Assembly (NCBI RefSeq): GCF_900113735.1
Contig: NZ_FOQM01000007.1
Span: forward strand, 1 to 64,000
From: Bradyrhizobium sp. Gha
GTDB taxonomy: Bacteria > Pseudomonadota > Alphaproteobacteria > Rhizobiales > Xanthobacteraceae
Length of the DNA stretch: 64,000 bases
Direction: 5' to 3'
Part shown: in pieces, positions 8,698-17,198 of the stretch
How positions within the stretch are numbered: position 1 is the first letter of the stretch
Layout: each line of letters starts with the position of its first letter
Translations under genes and position numbers: made by a program
Notes under the pieces: model-generated
What the model was told of the DNA's origin: nothing
Database searches by the model: none
The model's input: only the letters and a program-made list of their open reading frames with translations

Positions 8698-10097
8698 CCG
8701 CCCAGCGTGACGTTGATCTGCTGGCCGCCGCGCACCAGCGCGATGCGCCAGAGCCGCGGCTGCTCCTTCGCGGCCTTCTCGAGGTCGCTGGTCCTGATGA
8801 TCTTCTGGCTGTTCACGGACAGGATGATGTCGCCCTTCTGGAAGCCGACATTTTGCGCAGCCGTACCATCGCCGATGTCGGTGACCACGACGCCCTCGGT
8901 GTCGACATCGAGATGCAGCTCGTCGGCCACCGCCGGCGTGATGGTGGAGATCCTTGCACCCTGGAACGGCGAACGCGTGGTGATGACGAGTTCATTGCGG
9001 CCACTGTCCGGAGCGGTCTCGAGCGCGATCGTCAGCTTGAGCGGCTTGCTGCCGCGCTGCACGTCGATCTGCGCGGTGCCGCCGAGCGGACGGGTGGCGA
9101 AGCGGTAGTCGAACGCGTTGGGGTCGTCTACGGCCTGGCCATCGATTCCGGTGATGAGGTCGGAGGATTTCAATCCGGCCTTCGCCGCGGGGCCGTTGGG
9201 GACGACGCTCGCGACGAGCGCACCGGTCGGCGAGCGCAGGCCAAGGCTCTCGGCGATCTCCGCCGTCACCGCCTGCAGCTTCGCGCCGAGCCACGGCCGC
9301 TTCACGGCCGTGCCGCCGCTCTTGGCGGAGGCGACGACCACGCGCACCATGTTGGCGGGAATCGCAAAGCCGATGCCCTGCGAGCCGCCGGAGCGCGAGT
9401 AGATCGCGGTGTTGATGCCGGCAAGCCGGCCGTTCATGTCGACCAGCGCACCGCCGGAATTGCCGGGATTGATCGGAGCGTCGGTCTGGATGAAGAACTG
9501 GTAGTCGGTGATGCCGACCTGCGTGCGCGCCAGCGCCGAGATGATGCCGTGGGTCACGGTCTGACCGACACCGAAGGGATTGCCGATCGCGAGCACGACG
9601 TCGCCGACCATCAGCTCGTCCGAATTGGTGAATTCGAGCGCCGGAAATTTTTCCTTGGTGTCCTTCAGGCGCAACACCGCAAGATCGCTGCGGGAATCCT
9701 TCAGCACGATCTCCGCCTCGAACTCGCGCTTGTCCGCCAGCGACACCTTCACCTGGTCGGCGCCTTCGATGACATGGACGTTGGTGACGATGAGTCCGGA
9801 GGAATCGACGATCACGCCCGAACCCAGCGAGCGCTGCACCTGCTCCTGCTGCTCGCCGCCGCCGAAGAAACGGCGGAAGATCGGGTCGTCCAGCAGCGGA
9901 TTGCGGTTCTGCACCACCTTGGCGGCGTAGACGTTGACGACCGCCGGCTGCACCCGCTGCACGATCGGCGCATAGGACAGCCGCAGTTCGGCCGGTGAGG
10001 ACGGAACGCGACGGTCCTGCGCGGCAGCCGGATTGAAGTGGGCCGAAAAAGCCATGCACAAGGCCGTGACGACGGCGGTCAAGTTCGCTCGAAACAT
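8694..10097 (-). CDS. DegP/DegQ family periplasmic serine endoprotease
   Basis: The 467-residue protein has a signal peptide (1-27, ending AAAQ), a trypsin-like domain with catalytic triad His108 (TNVHVI), Asp138 (RSDLAVLRL) and Ser214 (NPGNSGGAL), and two PDZ domains (about 265-360 and 375-460, GAAQ/VGFQKGDIILSVN). This is the HtrA family, which degrades misfolded periplasmic proteins; the two-PDZ layout fits DegP, DegQ or MucD. It is the first gene of a two-gene unit with rarA (4-bp overlap). Confidence 0.94.
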   Translation of the reverse strand: MFRANLTAVVTALCMAFSAHFNPAAAQDRRVPSSPAELRLSYAPIVQRVQPAVVNVYAAKVVQNRNPLLDDPIFRRFFGGGEQQEQVQRSLGSGVIVDSSGLIVTNVHVIEGADQVKVSLADKREFEAEIVLKDSRSDLAVLRLKDTKEKFPALEFTNSDELMVGDVVLAIGNPFGVGQTVTHGIISALARTQVGITDYQFFIQTDAPINPGNSGGALVDMNGRLAGINTAIYSRSGGSQGIGFAIPANMVRVVVASAKSGGTAVKRPWLGAKLQAVTAEIAESLGLRSPTGALVASVVPNGPAAKAGLKSSDLITGIDGQAVDDPNAFDYRFATRPLGGTAQIDVQRGSKPLKLTIALETAPDSGRNELVITTRSPFQGARISTITPAVADELHLDVDTEGVVVTDIGDGTAAQNVGFQKGDIILSVNSQKIIRTSDLEKAAKEQPRLWRIALVRGGQQINVTLGG

Positions 10098-10412
10098 TCC
10101 TACCTCTCGGAAAAGACGCCGGAATATAGGCGCGTTCGTCTCCCAATAGAAGGGCGCCCGACGGCAATATTCAGTCCTCGTCCGGCGTCACGGGCATACA
10201 AGCCGCGCGTGCGAAATCGCAATTTGCCTGGCTTGGTGGATTGGCATGATGTGCGTCAGCTTGCATGCTCGTGCTGGGCGGATTCGGTTGCGGCGAATCG
10301 GCATCAATGGGAACCGGGCAACCGGCGCGCACCGTCGCGGGGCAGTCATCGATCAGTCTTAGGCTCTCCCGTTCTCGATTTGGGGAAGTTCGTCAAAGAA
10401 TGGAGTCACGAG
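10098..10412. other. Intergenic region between divergent protease and porin genes
   Basis: This 315-bp stretch separates two divergently transcribed genes and so must hold both promoters. I find no convincing coding sequence and no clear -35/-10 pair. One TTGGCA-like motif near 10239 was considered and rejected as a sigma-54 site. Confidence 0.5.
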
Positions 10413-12029
10413 ATGAGCAGGACAAGAATAGCGGCCACGGCGATTGGTCTCGCCGGCGCGCTGGCGGCCTCGCAGGCCCAGGCCCAATCGACAAACAACA
10501 GCGATCAGGAGATCGCGCTCCTGAAGCAGCAACTGAAGTTGCTGGAGCAGAAGCTCGACAAGCTGCAGAACCAGACCGCGGCGAACACGGCGGCGGCAGC
10601 AAAGACCAGGGCCGAAGCGAAGGCCGAGGCCAAAGCCGAAGCGCGCTCGGAGGCGAAGGCCGTCGTCGCCAACGCCAATGCGGCATTCCCGGTCAAAGGC
10701 GCCCCCCCAACGGCCGGCGTGATCGTGACGATGCCGAACAACCGGCCGACCATTTGCACCGCCGATCAAGCGAACTGCGTCGCGATCACCGGCCGCGTGC
10801 ATTGGGACGTCGGCGGTTACGACTATCGTCCCAACACGGCGGCCACCGTGCCGCAGAGGCTGGACAGCGGCGAGAACGTCCGCCGCGCGCGCATCGGCCT
10901 CACCGGCAAATTCTTCGACGACTGGAACTTCGCGCTTGTCTATGATTTCGGCGGCTCGTCGGACGGGTTCGGCGGCGCAGCGCCAGGATCGCTGCCGGGT
11001 GGCGGGGTCTCCGGCATCGAGAACGCCTATCTCAGCTACACCGGACTAAAACCGTTCGGCGGCCGCATGGCGGTCGAAGCCGGCATCATGGACCTGCCCT
11101 ACACCATGGACGAGGCCACGAGTTCCAACGACATCATGTTCATGGAGCGCGCCTCGGCCGGCGTCATCGCAACCAACATCGCCGCCGGAGATTTCCGCTC
11201 GGCAGCCGGCACGCGCTGGTTCAACGATCAGCTCTGGGTCGGCGGCTACGTCACCGGACCAGCGACGGGTGCCATCCACTCCAGTTCGAGCGCGGCGCCG
11301 GCGGGCACAAGCGAGCAATACGGCGCCGTGGCGCGTGTTGCCGGCAATCCCATCAGCGGCAAGGAGTACTCGGTGCATATCGGTGCCGACGCGCAATGGC
11401 TGATCCAGCCGCCGCGCAACCTCATCGCCAACACGCAGACCGTCACGCTCAGCGATCGTCCGGAATTGCGTCTAGACCCCACGACTCTGGTGTCCACGGG
11501 GGCGATCGCAAACGTCTCGGGCGCCCAAGTCTACAGCGTCGAAGCGGCTGCGACCTACGGTTCGTTCATCGTCCAGGGCGAGTACTTCTGGTACAATGTC
11601 GACCGCACCGCCAATACCGGCGTGCCGCTGGTCGGCGCGCCCAGCCTGAAATTCCAGGGCGGCTATGCCCAAGCCGGCTACGTGCTGACCGGAGAGGGTC
11701 GGACTTACAATGCGGCAAACGCGGCCTATAACGGCGTCAAGCCGGCGCACCCGTTCTCGCTCGATGGCGGCGGCTGGGGCGCATGGGAAATCGCGGGACG
11801 CTTCTCGACGATAGACCTCAACGATCAGCTTGCGAGCGCCAACGGCGTCGCGGGCGGACGCCAGAACGTCTACACGCTGGCGCTCAACTGGTACGTCAAT
11901 GGCAACGTCCGATTCATGCTCGACTACCTGCACGGCACCGTCTCCAAGCAGACGCTGCCGCCGAGTGCGTTCGCGAATACGGGCTCGGGCTTCGACGCCG
12001 TGGCAATGCGTACGCAGTTCGCATTCTGA
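10413..12029 (+). CDS. Porin_O_P family outer membrane porin (OprO/OprP-like)
   Basis: The 538-residue product has a signal peptide (about 1-26, ending SQAQAQ), a short coiled coil (SDQEIALLKQQLKLLEQKL, residues 30-55), an Ala/Glu/Lys-rich linker (60-90), then a beta-barrel part with GRVHWDVGGYDY, RRARIGLTGKFFDDWNF, GGVSGIENAYLSY and a C-terminal aromatic residue (TQFAF). That fits phosphate-selective porin O/P family proteins, trimeric outer-membrane channels; the actual solute is unknown. The reading frame is open from 10038, but the ATG at 10413 is preceded by GGAG and begins the signal peptide. Followed by a perfect hairpin. Confidence 0.9.
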   Translation: MSRTRIAATAIGLAGALAASQAQAQSTNNSDQEIALLKQQLKLLEQKLDKLQNQTAANTAAAAKTRAEAKAEAKAEARSEAKAVVANANAAFPVKGAPPTAGVIVTMPNNRPTICTADQANCVAITGRVHWDVGGYDYRPNTAATVPQRLDSGENVRRARIGLTGKFFDDWNFALVYDFGGSSDGFGGAAPGSLPGGGVSGIENAYLSYTGLKPFGGRMAVEAGIMDLPYTMDEATSSNDIMFMERASAGVIATNIAAGDFRSAAGTRWFNDQLWVGGYVTGPATGAIHSSSSAAPAGTSEQYGAVARVAGNPISGKEYSVHIGADAQWLIQPPRNLIANTQTVTLSDRPELRLDPTTLVSTGAIANVSGAQVYSVEAAATYGSFIVQGEYFWYNVDRTANTGVPLVGAPSLKFQGGYAQAGYVLTGEGRTYNAANAAYNGVKPAHPFSLDGGGWGAWEIAGRFSTIDLNDQLASANGVAGGRQNVYTLALNWYVNGNVRFMLDYLHGTVSKQTLPPSAFANTGSGFDAVAMRTQFAF

Positions 12030-12039
12030 GACGATCTCG

Positions 12040-12067
12040 TCCGGGAGCAGCGCAATCTGCTCCCGGA
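12040..12067 (+). terminator. Perfect 11-bp hairpin after the porin gene
   Basis: TCCGGGAGCAG pairs exactly with CTGCTCCCGGA around a 6-nt loop, starting 11 nt after the porin stop codon. There is no U-tract, so it may be a weak terminator or a 3'-end stabiliser. Confidence 0.6.
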
Positions 12068-12070
12068 CAA

Positions 12071-12263
12071 TCACGCCGCCCGCTTCGGCTTCTTCACGAC
12101 ATCAGGAGGCGGCGCGCAGGAGAGCCGTTGCTGACGGCTCTCGCCCCAGGCTTTCAGGAAATCGATCACCGGCCGCAGGCTCTCGCCGAACTCGGAAAGG
12201 CAATACTCCACCCGCGGCGGCACTTCGGCATGGACCTTGCCGGGCAAAATCGCGCCGTTTCAT
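12071..12263 (-). pseudogene. HxlR family transcriptional regulator remnant (internal deletion plus frameshift)
   Basis: On the minus strand an ATG at 12263 starts MKRRDFA, the usual N-terminus of HxlR regulators. After only seven codons the sequence jumps, one base out of frame, into the C-terminal part VHAEVPPRVEYCLSEFGESL and onwards to a stop at 12071-12073. VPPRVEYxLxxFG is the signature end of the HxlR winged helix. The DNA-binding core of roughly 70-80 residues, normally between these parts, is missing. HxlR genes commonly sit divergently beside quinone oxidoreductases they repress, exactly as here with the gene at 12383. The remnant should be non-functional. Confidence 0.8.
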
Positions 12264-12275
12264 GCTTATTCCCCA

Positions 12276-12297
12276 ATAGTATCCAAACGGGGACTAT
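12276..12297. promoter_or_regulatory. Operator-like 22-bp palindrome before the HxlR remnant
   Basis: The site reads ATAGT-N2-CC-N4-GG-N2-ACTAT, with arms that match exactly as inverted repeats. It lies 12 bp upstream of the remnant start codon and 85 bp before the quinone oxidoreductase. Its length and AT-rich arms suit a dimeric winged-helix regulator such as HxlR/QorR; that link is inference. Confidence 0.55.
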
Positions 12298-12382
12298 ATC
12301 CCCGAATTTACAGTACTTGCCAAATTGAAGTCACGGCGACAGTTAGAGCGCAGGCGAATACGCCATCTGATGGAGACAAGCC

Positions 12383-13396
12383 ATGAAGGCCGTCGGGTAC
12401 AAGAAGTCGCTTCCGATCGGGGATCAGGACGCGCTGATCGATTTCGAAACCGCAAAGCCGGAGCCGAAGGGACGTGACATCCGCGTCGCGGTGAAGGCGA
12501 TCTCGGCCAATCCGGTCGACTACAAGGTGCGCAAACGCGCCGCCCCGCCGGAGGGCGAGACCAAAATTCTCGGCTATGACGCGGCCGGCGTGGTCGACGC
12601 CGTCGGCCCCGAGGTCACGCTGTTCAAGCCGGGCGATGAGGTGTTTTACGCCGGCTCGATCCTGCGCCAGGGCACCAATTCCGAATTCCATCTGGTCGAC
12701 GAGCGCATCGTCGGCAACAAGCCGAAGTCGCTGTCGTTCGCGCAGGCCGCCGCGCTTCCCCTCACCTCCATCACCGCCTGGGAATTGCTGTTCGATCGTC
12801 TCGGCGCGGTGCCCGGCAAGAGCGTCGATCCGCGTACGCTCTTGATCACCGGCGGCGCCGGCGGCGTCGGCTCGATCCTGATCCAGCTGGCACGCCGCCT
12901 CACCGGCCTCATCGTGGTCGCGACTGCAACGCGGCCGGAGTCGCAGAAATGGTGCCTCGATCTCGGCGCGCATGCGGTGATCGATCACGGCAAGCCCATG
13001 AAGGAGCAGATCGAAGACCTCAAGGTGCCGCCGGTCGCGCTGGTGGCGAGCCTCACCTTCACCGACCAGCACTACAAGTCGATCGCCGAGTTCATGGCGC
13101 CGCAGGGCCGCTTCGGCCTGATCGACGATCCGCCGGAATTCACCATGAGCACGTTCAAGGGCAAGGCGATCTCGGTGCACTGGGAATCGATGTTCACGCG
13201 CTCCTCGTTCCAGACACCCGACATGATCGCGCAGCATCATCTGCTGAATGATGTCGCCGATCTCATCGACAAGGGCGTTCTGCGCACCACGCTCGACCAG
13301 ACCTTCGGCACGATCAACGCAGCCAATCTCAAGCGCGCGCATGCGCTGCTGGAGAGCGGAAAGTCGCGCGGCAAGATCGTGCTGGAGGGGTGGTAG
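12383..13396 (+). CDS. Zinc-type alcohol dehydrogenase / NADPH:quinone oxidoreductase family protein
   Basis: The 337-residue protein belongs to the medium-chain dehydrogenase/reductase superfamily. It has the GroES-like N-terminal fold (SANPVDYKVR, GYDAAGVVDAVGPEV, FKPGDEVFY) and the nucleotide-binding motif GGAGGVGSILIQLA (157-170). No cysteine cluster for structural zinc is present, pointing to a quinone-reductase type (ZADH/QOR) enzyme that reduces quinones or enals with NADPH. A divergent HxlR regulator that probably controlled it is broken. An ATG with upstream GGAGA sets the start. Confidence 0.88.
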   Translation: MKAVGYKKSLPIGDQDALIDFETAKPEPKGRDIRVAVKAISANPVDYKVRKRAAPPEGETKILGYDAAGVVDAVGPEVTLFKPGDEVFYAGSILRQGTNSEFHLVDERIVGNKPKSLSFAQAAALPLTSITAWELLFDRLGAVPGKSVDPRTLLITGGAGGVGSILIQLARRLTGLIVVATATRPESQKWCLDLGAHAVIDHGKPMKEQIEDLKVPPVALVASLTFTDQHYKSIAEFMAPQGRFGLIDDPPEFTMSTFKGKAISVHWESMFTRSSFQTPDMIAQHHLLNDVADLIDKGVLRTTLDQTFGTINAANLKRAHALLESGKSRGKIVLEGW

Positions 13397-13448
13397 ACGA
13401 CGTCGTGGGGTGGGTTACGCCTGCGGCTAACCGCCCCTCGCACCCGGC

Positions 13449-14237
13449 CTAGGCGATCGTGTTGACGATGCCACCTTCGGCGCGCAGCGCCGCGCCATTG
13501 GTCGCGGACGCCTGTTTCGAGGCGACGTAGACCACCATGTTCGCGATCTCGTCGACGCTGGCGAAGCGTTGAATCAAAGAGCTCGGGCGATGCTGCTTGA
13601 CGAAATTGGCAGCGGCCTCGTCGACCGATTGCCCGTTCTTCTTGGCGAGATCCTTCACGAAGGTCTCGACGCCCTCGGACATGGTCGGACCAGGCAGCAC
13701 CGAGTTCACGGTGACGCCGGTACCCCGGGTGAGCTGCGCGAGGCCACGCGCGACCGCGAGCTGGGCCGTCTTGCTCATTCCGTAGTGCATCATCTCGACG
13801 GGAATGTTGAGCCCTGATTCCGAGGAGATGAAAACGATGCGGCCCCAGTTGCGCCCAAGCATGCCCTTCATATAGGCGCGCGACAGCCGCACGCCGCTCA
13901 TCACGTTGACTTCGAAGAAGCGGCTCCAGTCTTCGTCCGGGATCTCGAAGAAGTCTTTCGGCTCGAAGATGCCGGCGTTGTTGATGAGGATGTCGACCTC
14001 GGGCAGATCAGCCACGAGCGCCTTGCACCCCGCCGCAGTCGAGACGTCGGCGGCGATGCCGCGCACCTTGGCGCCCGCCCCTTCCAGCTTGCGCACGGCC
14101 GCATCGACCTTGTCCTGGCCGCGTCCGTTGATGACGACGCTCGCGCCCGAGCCGGCGAGGCCCTTGGCGATGGCGTGGCCGATGCCGGCGGTCGAGCCGG
14201 TGACGAGGGCGGTCTTTCCGGAAAGGTCGATCTTCAT
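13449..14237 (-). CDS. SDR family oxidoreductase
   Basis: A 262-residue classical short-chain dehydrogenase/reductase. The cofactor motif GSTAGIG (14-20), NNAG (87-90), catalytic Ser139, Tyr152 and Lys156 (HYGMSKTAQ) are all present, so it should be an active NAD(P)-dependent oxidoreductase; the substrate is unknown. Its C-terminus TNGAALRAEGGIVNTIA is slightly unusual, since most members read GxxxxVDGG and here Glu replaces Asp. It converges on the quinone oxidoreductase gene and lies upstream of the rplQ terminator. Confidence 0.9.
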   Translation of the reverse strand: MKIDLSGKTALVTGSTAGIGHAIAKGLAGSGASVVINGRGQDKVDAAVRKLEGAGAKVRGIAADVSTAAGCKALVADLPEVDILINNAGIFEPKDFFEIPDEDWSRFFEVNVMSGVRLSRAYMKGMLGRNWGRIVFISSESGLNIPVEMMHYGMSKTAQLAVARGLAQLTRGTGVTVNSVLPGPTMSEGVETFVKDLAKKNGQSVDEAAANFVKQHRPSSLIQRFASVDEIANMVVYVASKQASATNGAALRAEGGIVNTIA

Positions 14238-14389
14238 GCATCATCTCCATCGGTGCTGACGCGGATATCGTACCCTGCACAGGCGGCTGCAATCTCCGCT
14301 CACCGATGCGTGAGATTTACCTGCGCGACCGTCGCGGATACTTTGCGTCGCCGATACCGATGTCCTCATGAGACGCCGCCGCGCCATAC

Positions 14390-14415
14390 AAAAAAAACGG
14401 CGCCCGAGGGCGCCG
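14390..14415 (-). terminator. Intrinsic terminator of the str-S10-spc-alpha block
   Basis: On the minus strand CGGCGCCC pairs with GGGCGCCG through a very short loop and is followed by eight Ts (the A-run at 14390-14397). This is a textbook rho-independent terminator, 27 nt after the rplQ stop, closing the ribosomal block. Confidence 0.9.
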
Positions 14416-14442
14416 CTTTCTGAAATCTCTGTAACGCTTGGC

Positions 14443-14859
14443 TTACGCCGCCTCGGCTTCCTTTTCCTGCACCGGACCGGAGTCCTGGCCCTTGGCATCG
14501 ACGTCGCGGTCGACGAACTCGATCACGGCCATCGCGGCGTTGTCGCCGTAACGGAAGCCGGCCTTGATGATGCGGGTGTAGCCGCCCTGACGATCCTTGT
14601 AGCGGGGCGCCAGCACGTCGAACAGCTTCTTGACCTGGTCCTTGTCGCGCATCTCGGAGATCGCCTGGCGGCGCATGGACAGGCCGCCCTTCTTGCCGAG
14701 GGTGACGAGCTTCTCGACGATGGGGCGAAGCTCCTTCGCCTTGGGCAGCGTGGTGACGATCTGCTCGTGCTTGATCAGCGCGGCCGCCATGTTGGCGAAC
14801 ATCGCGCGGCGATGCTCGGCCGTGCGGTTGAGTTTCCGATGAACCTTGCCGTGACGCAT
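14443..14859 (-). CDS. rplQ: 50S ribosomal protein L17
   Basis: The 138-residue protein matches bacterial L17: [20 protein letters not shown] is the family N-terminus, followed by [26 protein letters not shown]-terminal acidic extension (QEKEAEAA) is typical of alphaproteobacteria. L17 sits at the polypeptide exit side of the 50S subunit. It is the last gene of the alpha operon, 121 bp after rpoA, with a perfect hairpin in that gap and an intrinsic terminator behind. Confidence 0.98.
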   Translation of the reverse strand: MRHGKVHRKLNRTAEHRRAMFANMAAALIKHEQIVTTLPKAKELRPIVEKLVTLGKKGGLSMRRQAISEMRDKDQVKKLFDVLAPRYKDRQGGYTRIIKAGFRYGDNAAMAVIEFVDRDVDAKGQDSGPVQEKEAEAA

Positions 14860-14942
14860 GTGTCGTGTCCTTACTTAAAACTGCCGCGACGGTTCGTCGG
14901 ACATGTTGCTCAGGTGGGCTGCCTGCGTTCGCCCAATAGAAA

Positions 14943-14968
14943 TCGTGGCCGGATGACTCCGGCCACGA
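14943..14968 (-). other. Perfect 10-bp hairpin between rpoA and rplQ
   Basis: TCGTGGCCGG and CCGGCCACGA pair exactly around a 6-nt loop. The hairpin begins 12 nt after the rpoA stop and lacks a U-tract, so it more likely marks an RNA processing or stabilising point than a full terminator. Confidence 0.65.
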
Positions 14969-14980
14969 CGGTAGAAAGTC

Positions 14981-16012
14981 TCAGTAATGATCTTCGAAGC
15001 GCTTGGCGAGCTCGTCGATGTTCTCCGGCGGCCAGCCCGGCACTTCCATGCCGAGATGCAGCCCCATCTGGGCCAGCACTTCCTTGATCTCGTTCAGCGA
15101 CTTGCGGCCGAAGTTCGGGGTGCGGAGCATTTCCGCTTCCGACTTCTGCACGAGATCGCCGATATAGACGATGTTGTCGTTCTTCAAGCAGTTGGCCGAA
15201 CGCACCGAGAGCTCGAGCTCGTCCACCTTCTTGAGGAAGGCCGGGTTGAAGGCGAGGTCCGGGATGATCTCCTGGGCGACTTCCTTGCGCGGCTCTTCGA
15301 AGTTGACGAACACGTTGAGCTGATCCTGCAGGATGCGCGCGGCATAGGCCACGGAATCATCCGGCGTCAGCGCGCCGTTGGTCTCGATCGTCATGGTCAG
15401 CTTGTCGTAGTCGAGGATCTGGCCCTCGCGGGTATTCTCGACCTTGTAGGAGACCTTGCGAACCGGCGAGTACAGGCTGTCGACCGGGATCAGGCCGATC
15501 GGCGCATCCTCGGGACGGTTGCGCTCGGCGGGCACGTAGCCCTTACCGGTGGAGACCGTGAACTCCATGCGGATCTCGGCGCCTTCGTCCAGCGTGCAGA
15601 TCTGCAGCTCGGGATTGAGCACCACGACGTCGCCGACCGTCTGGATGTCACCGGCGGTGACGGCACCAGGGCCCTGCTTCTTCACGACCATGCGCTTGGG
15701 GCCCTCGCCCTGCATCTTGATCGCGATGTCCTTGATGTTCAGCACGATGTCGGTGACGTCCTCGCGGACGCCAGCGATCGAGGAGAACTCGTGCAGCACG
15801 CCGTCGATGTGCACCGACTGCACCGCGGCGCCCTGGAGCGAGGAGAGCAGGATGCGGCGCAGCGCGTTGCCGAGCGTCTGGCCGAAGCCACGCTCGAGCG
15901 GCTCGGCGACGATGGTCGCAAAGCGGGTCGAATCGCTACCGGGCTGAATCTGGAGCTTGTTCGGCCGAATCAGTTCTTGCCAATTTTTCTGGATCGTCAC
16001 TGTTTCACCCAT
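14981..16012 (-). CDS. rpoA: DNA-directed RNA polymerase subunit alpha
   Basis: The 343-residue protein has the alpha N-terminal assembly domain ([21 protein letters not shown], about 33-53) that dimerises and recruits beta and beta', a linker near 240, and the alpha C-terminal domain ([21 protein letters not shown]) that binds UP elements and activators. Length is usual for alphaproteobacteria. It follows rpsK by 111 bp and precedes rplQ, as in most bacteria. Confidence 0.98.
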   Translation of the reverse strand: MGETVTIQKNWQELIRPNKLQIQPGSDSTRFATIVAEPLERGFGQTLGNALRRILLSSLQGAAVQSVHIDGVLHEFSSIAGVREDVTDIVLNIKDIAIKMQGEGPKRMVVKKQGPGAVTAGDIQTVGDVVVLNPELQICTLDEGAEIRMEFTVSTGKGYVPAERNRPEDAPIGLIPVDSLYSPVRKVSYKVENTREGQILDYDKLTMTIETNGALTPDDSVAYAARILQDQLNVFVNFEEPRKEVAQEIIPDLAFNPAFLKKVDELELSVRSANCLKNDNIVYIGDLVQKSEAEMLRTPNFGRKSLNEIKEVLAQMGLHLGMEVPGWPPENIDELAKRFEDHY

Positions 16013-16061
16013 ACAGGCCAGTCGATTTGAAAGTTCAAATACTGGCGTTGGAGAAAGGCCG

Positions 16062-16114
16062 CGGATCAGTCCCGCGGCTTCTTAAGAAAACCATCGCGGG
16101 CGACAAGCGCCCGC
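16062..16114 (-). other. Two hairpins between rpsK and rpoA
   Basis: GCGGGCG/CGCCCGC (16096-16114) begins 9 nt after the rpsK stop, and GCCGCGG/CCGCGGC (16062-16082) follows. Neither has a strong U-tract. They fit the repeated pattern of hairpins at gene junctions in this block. Confidence 0.55.
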
Positions 16115-16123
16115 AACTTCGCA

Positions 16124-16513
16124 TCAGACGCGCCGACGCTTGCGCGGACGGCAACCGTTGTGAGGGATCGTGGTCACGTCGCGGATGGAGGTGACGGTGA
16201 AACCCGCGGCCTGCAGTGCACGGAGCGCCGACTCACGGCCCGAACCCGGACCGGCGACTTCGACTTCCAGCGTGCGCATGCCGTGCTCCTGCGCCTTCTT
16301 CGACACGTCCTCGGCAGCAACCTGGGCGGCGTACGGGGTCGACTTGCGCGAGCCCTTGAAGCCCATCGTGCCGGCGGAAGACCAGGCAATCGTGTTGCCC
16401 TGCGCGTCGGTGATGGTGATGGTCGTATTGTTGAACGACGAGTTCACGTGCGCGACGCCGGAGGCGATGTTCTTGCGCTCACGACGACGAACGCGGGTGG
16501 CTTCCTTGCCCAT
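16124..16513 (-). CDS. rpsK: 30S ribosomal protein S11
   Basis: The 129-residue protein carries the S11 hallmarks: [48 protein letters not shown] and the basic end [12 protein letters not shown]11 forms the platform of the 30S subunit next to the mRNA exit. It lies between rpsM and rpoA in the alpha operon; a palindromic repeat separates it from rpsM. Confidence 0.98.
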   Translation of the reverse strand: MGKEATRVRRRERKNIASGVAHVNSSFNNTTITITDAQGNTIAWSSAGTMGFKGSRKSTPYAAQVAAEDVSKKAQEHGMRTLEVEVAGPGSGRESALRALQAAGFTVTSIRDVTTIPHNGCRPRKRRRV

Positions 16514-16575
16514 AGATTACCTTTCCTGGAGATCTCAAACGCCGCCGTAATGCCAGCGGCTACACCTGTGAAAAT

Positions 16576-16636
16576 GCGAGTGGCGAATGGCGAGCAGCGA
16601 ATGAATCCATTCGCTGCTCCCTATCCGCCATTCGCG
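16576..16636. repeat. Long imperfect palindrome of the GCGAATGGCGAGTGGC type (copy 1)
   Basis: The left arm (GCGAGTGGCGAATGGCGAGC...) and the inverted right arm match at most positions across about 29 bp, with the differences mostly A/G so that they could still pair as G-U in RNA. It starts 5 nt after the rpsM stop. A second copy follows tuf at 29498-29562. Confidence 0.82.
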
Positions 16637-16641
16637 TCGAA

Positions 16642-17010
16642 TTACTTCTTCTTGCCGGCGATGGCCTTGGCCGGGCCCTTGCGCGTACGCGCATTGGTGT
16701 GGGTGCGCTGACCGCGCACCGGCAGACCGCGACGATGGCGCAGGCCACGATAGCAGCCGAGGTCCATCAGACGCTTGATGTTGATGCCGACTTCGCGACG
16801 CAGATCGCCCTCGACGAGATAGTCGCGGTCGATGACTTCGCGGATCTGGAGCACTTCAGCGTCGCTGAGCTGATTGACGCGACGATCCTCGGGGATCTTC
16901 ACCTTTTCGAGGATCTCACCAGCAATCTTCTGGCCGATGCCATGGATGTACTGGAGCGCGATCAGCACGCGCTTGTTGGTCGGAATGTTCACGCCGGCAA
17001 TACGGGCCAC
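16642..17010 (-). CDS. rpsM: 30S ribosomal protein S13
   Basis: The 122-residue protein begins [20 protein letters not shown] and ends with the basic tail [23 protein letters not shown] (quoted only in part by motif: [14 protein letters not shown]), both diagnostic of S13, which contacts tRNA and L5 at the subunit bridge. It is the first small-subunit gene after adk in the alpha operon, with 188 bp between them in which I see no gene or clear signal. Confidence 0.97.
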   Translation of the reverse strand: MARIAGVNIPTNKRVLIALQYIHGIGQKIAGEILEKVKIPEDRRVNQLSDAEVLQIREVIDRDYLVEGDLRREVGINIKRLMDLGCYRGLRHRRGLPVRGQRTHTNARTRKGPAKAIAGKKK

Positions 17011-17198
17011 GGCCTTCTCTCCTGTTGCCGATCCCTCGTCAGGAATCGGGCTTTAAGTGCTTGTGTTTCTCGGGCAGGTGTTCACAAACGCGAACACGAC
17101 GCCCACCCCTGGTCTTCCTGGGGCCCGGCATCGTTTGAAACTATCCGACTTGGATGCGGGGCTTATTAAGGGATTCAGGGGGCTTTCGTCAACCGCCG

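Noticed and set aside
10230..10262. A possible sigma-54 promoter (TTGGCATGATGTGC) before the porin gene
   Set aside because: The GG and GC dinucleotides are only 8 bp apart instead of 10, so the spacing does not fit the -24/-12 consensus.
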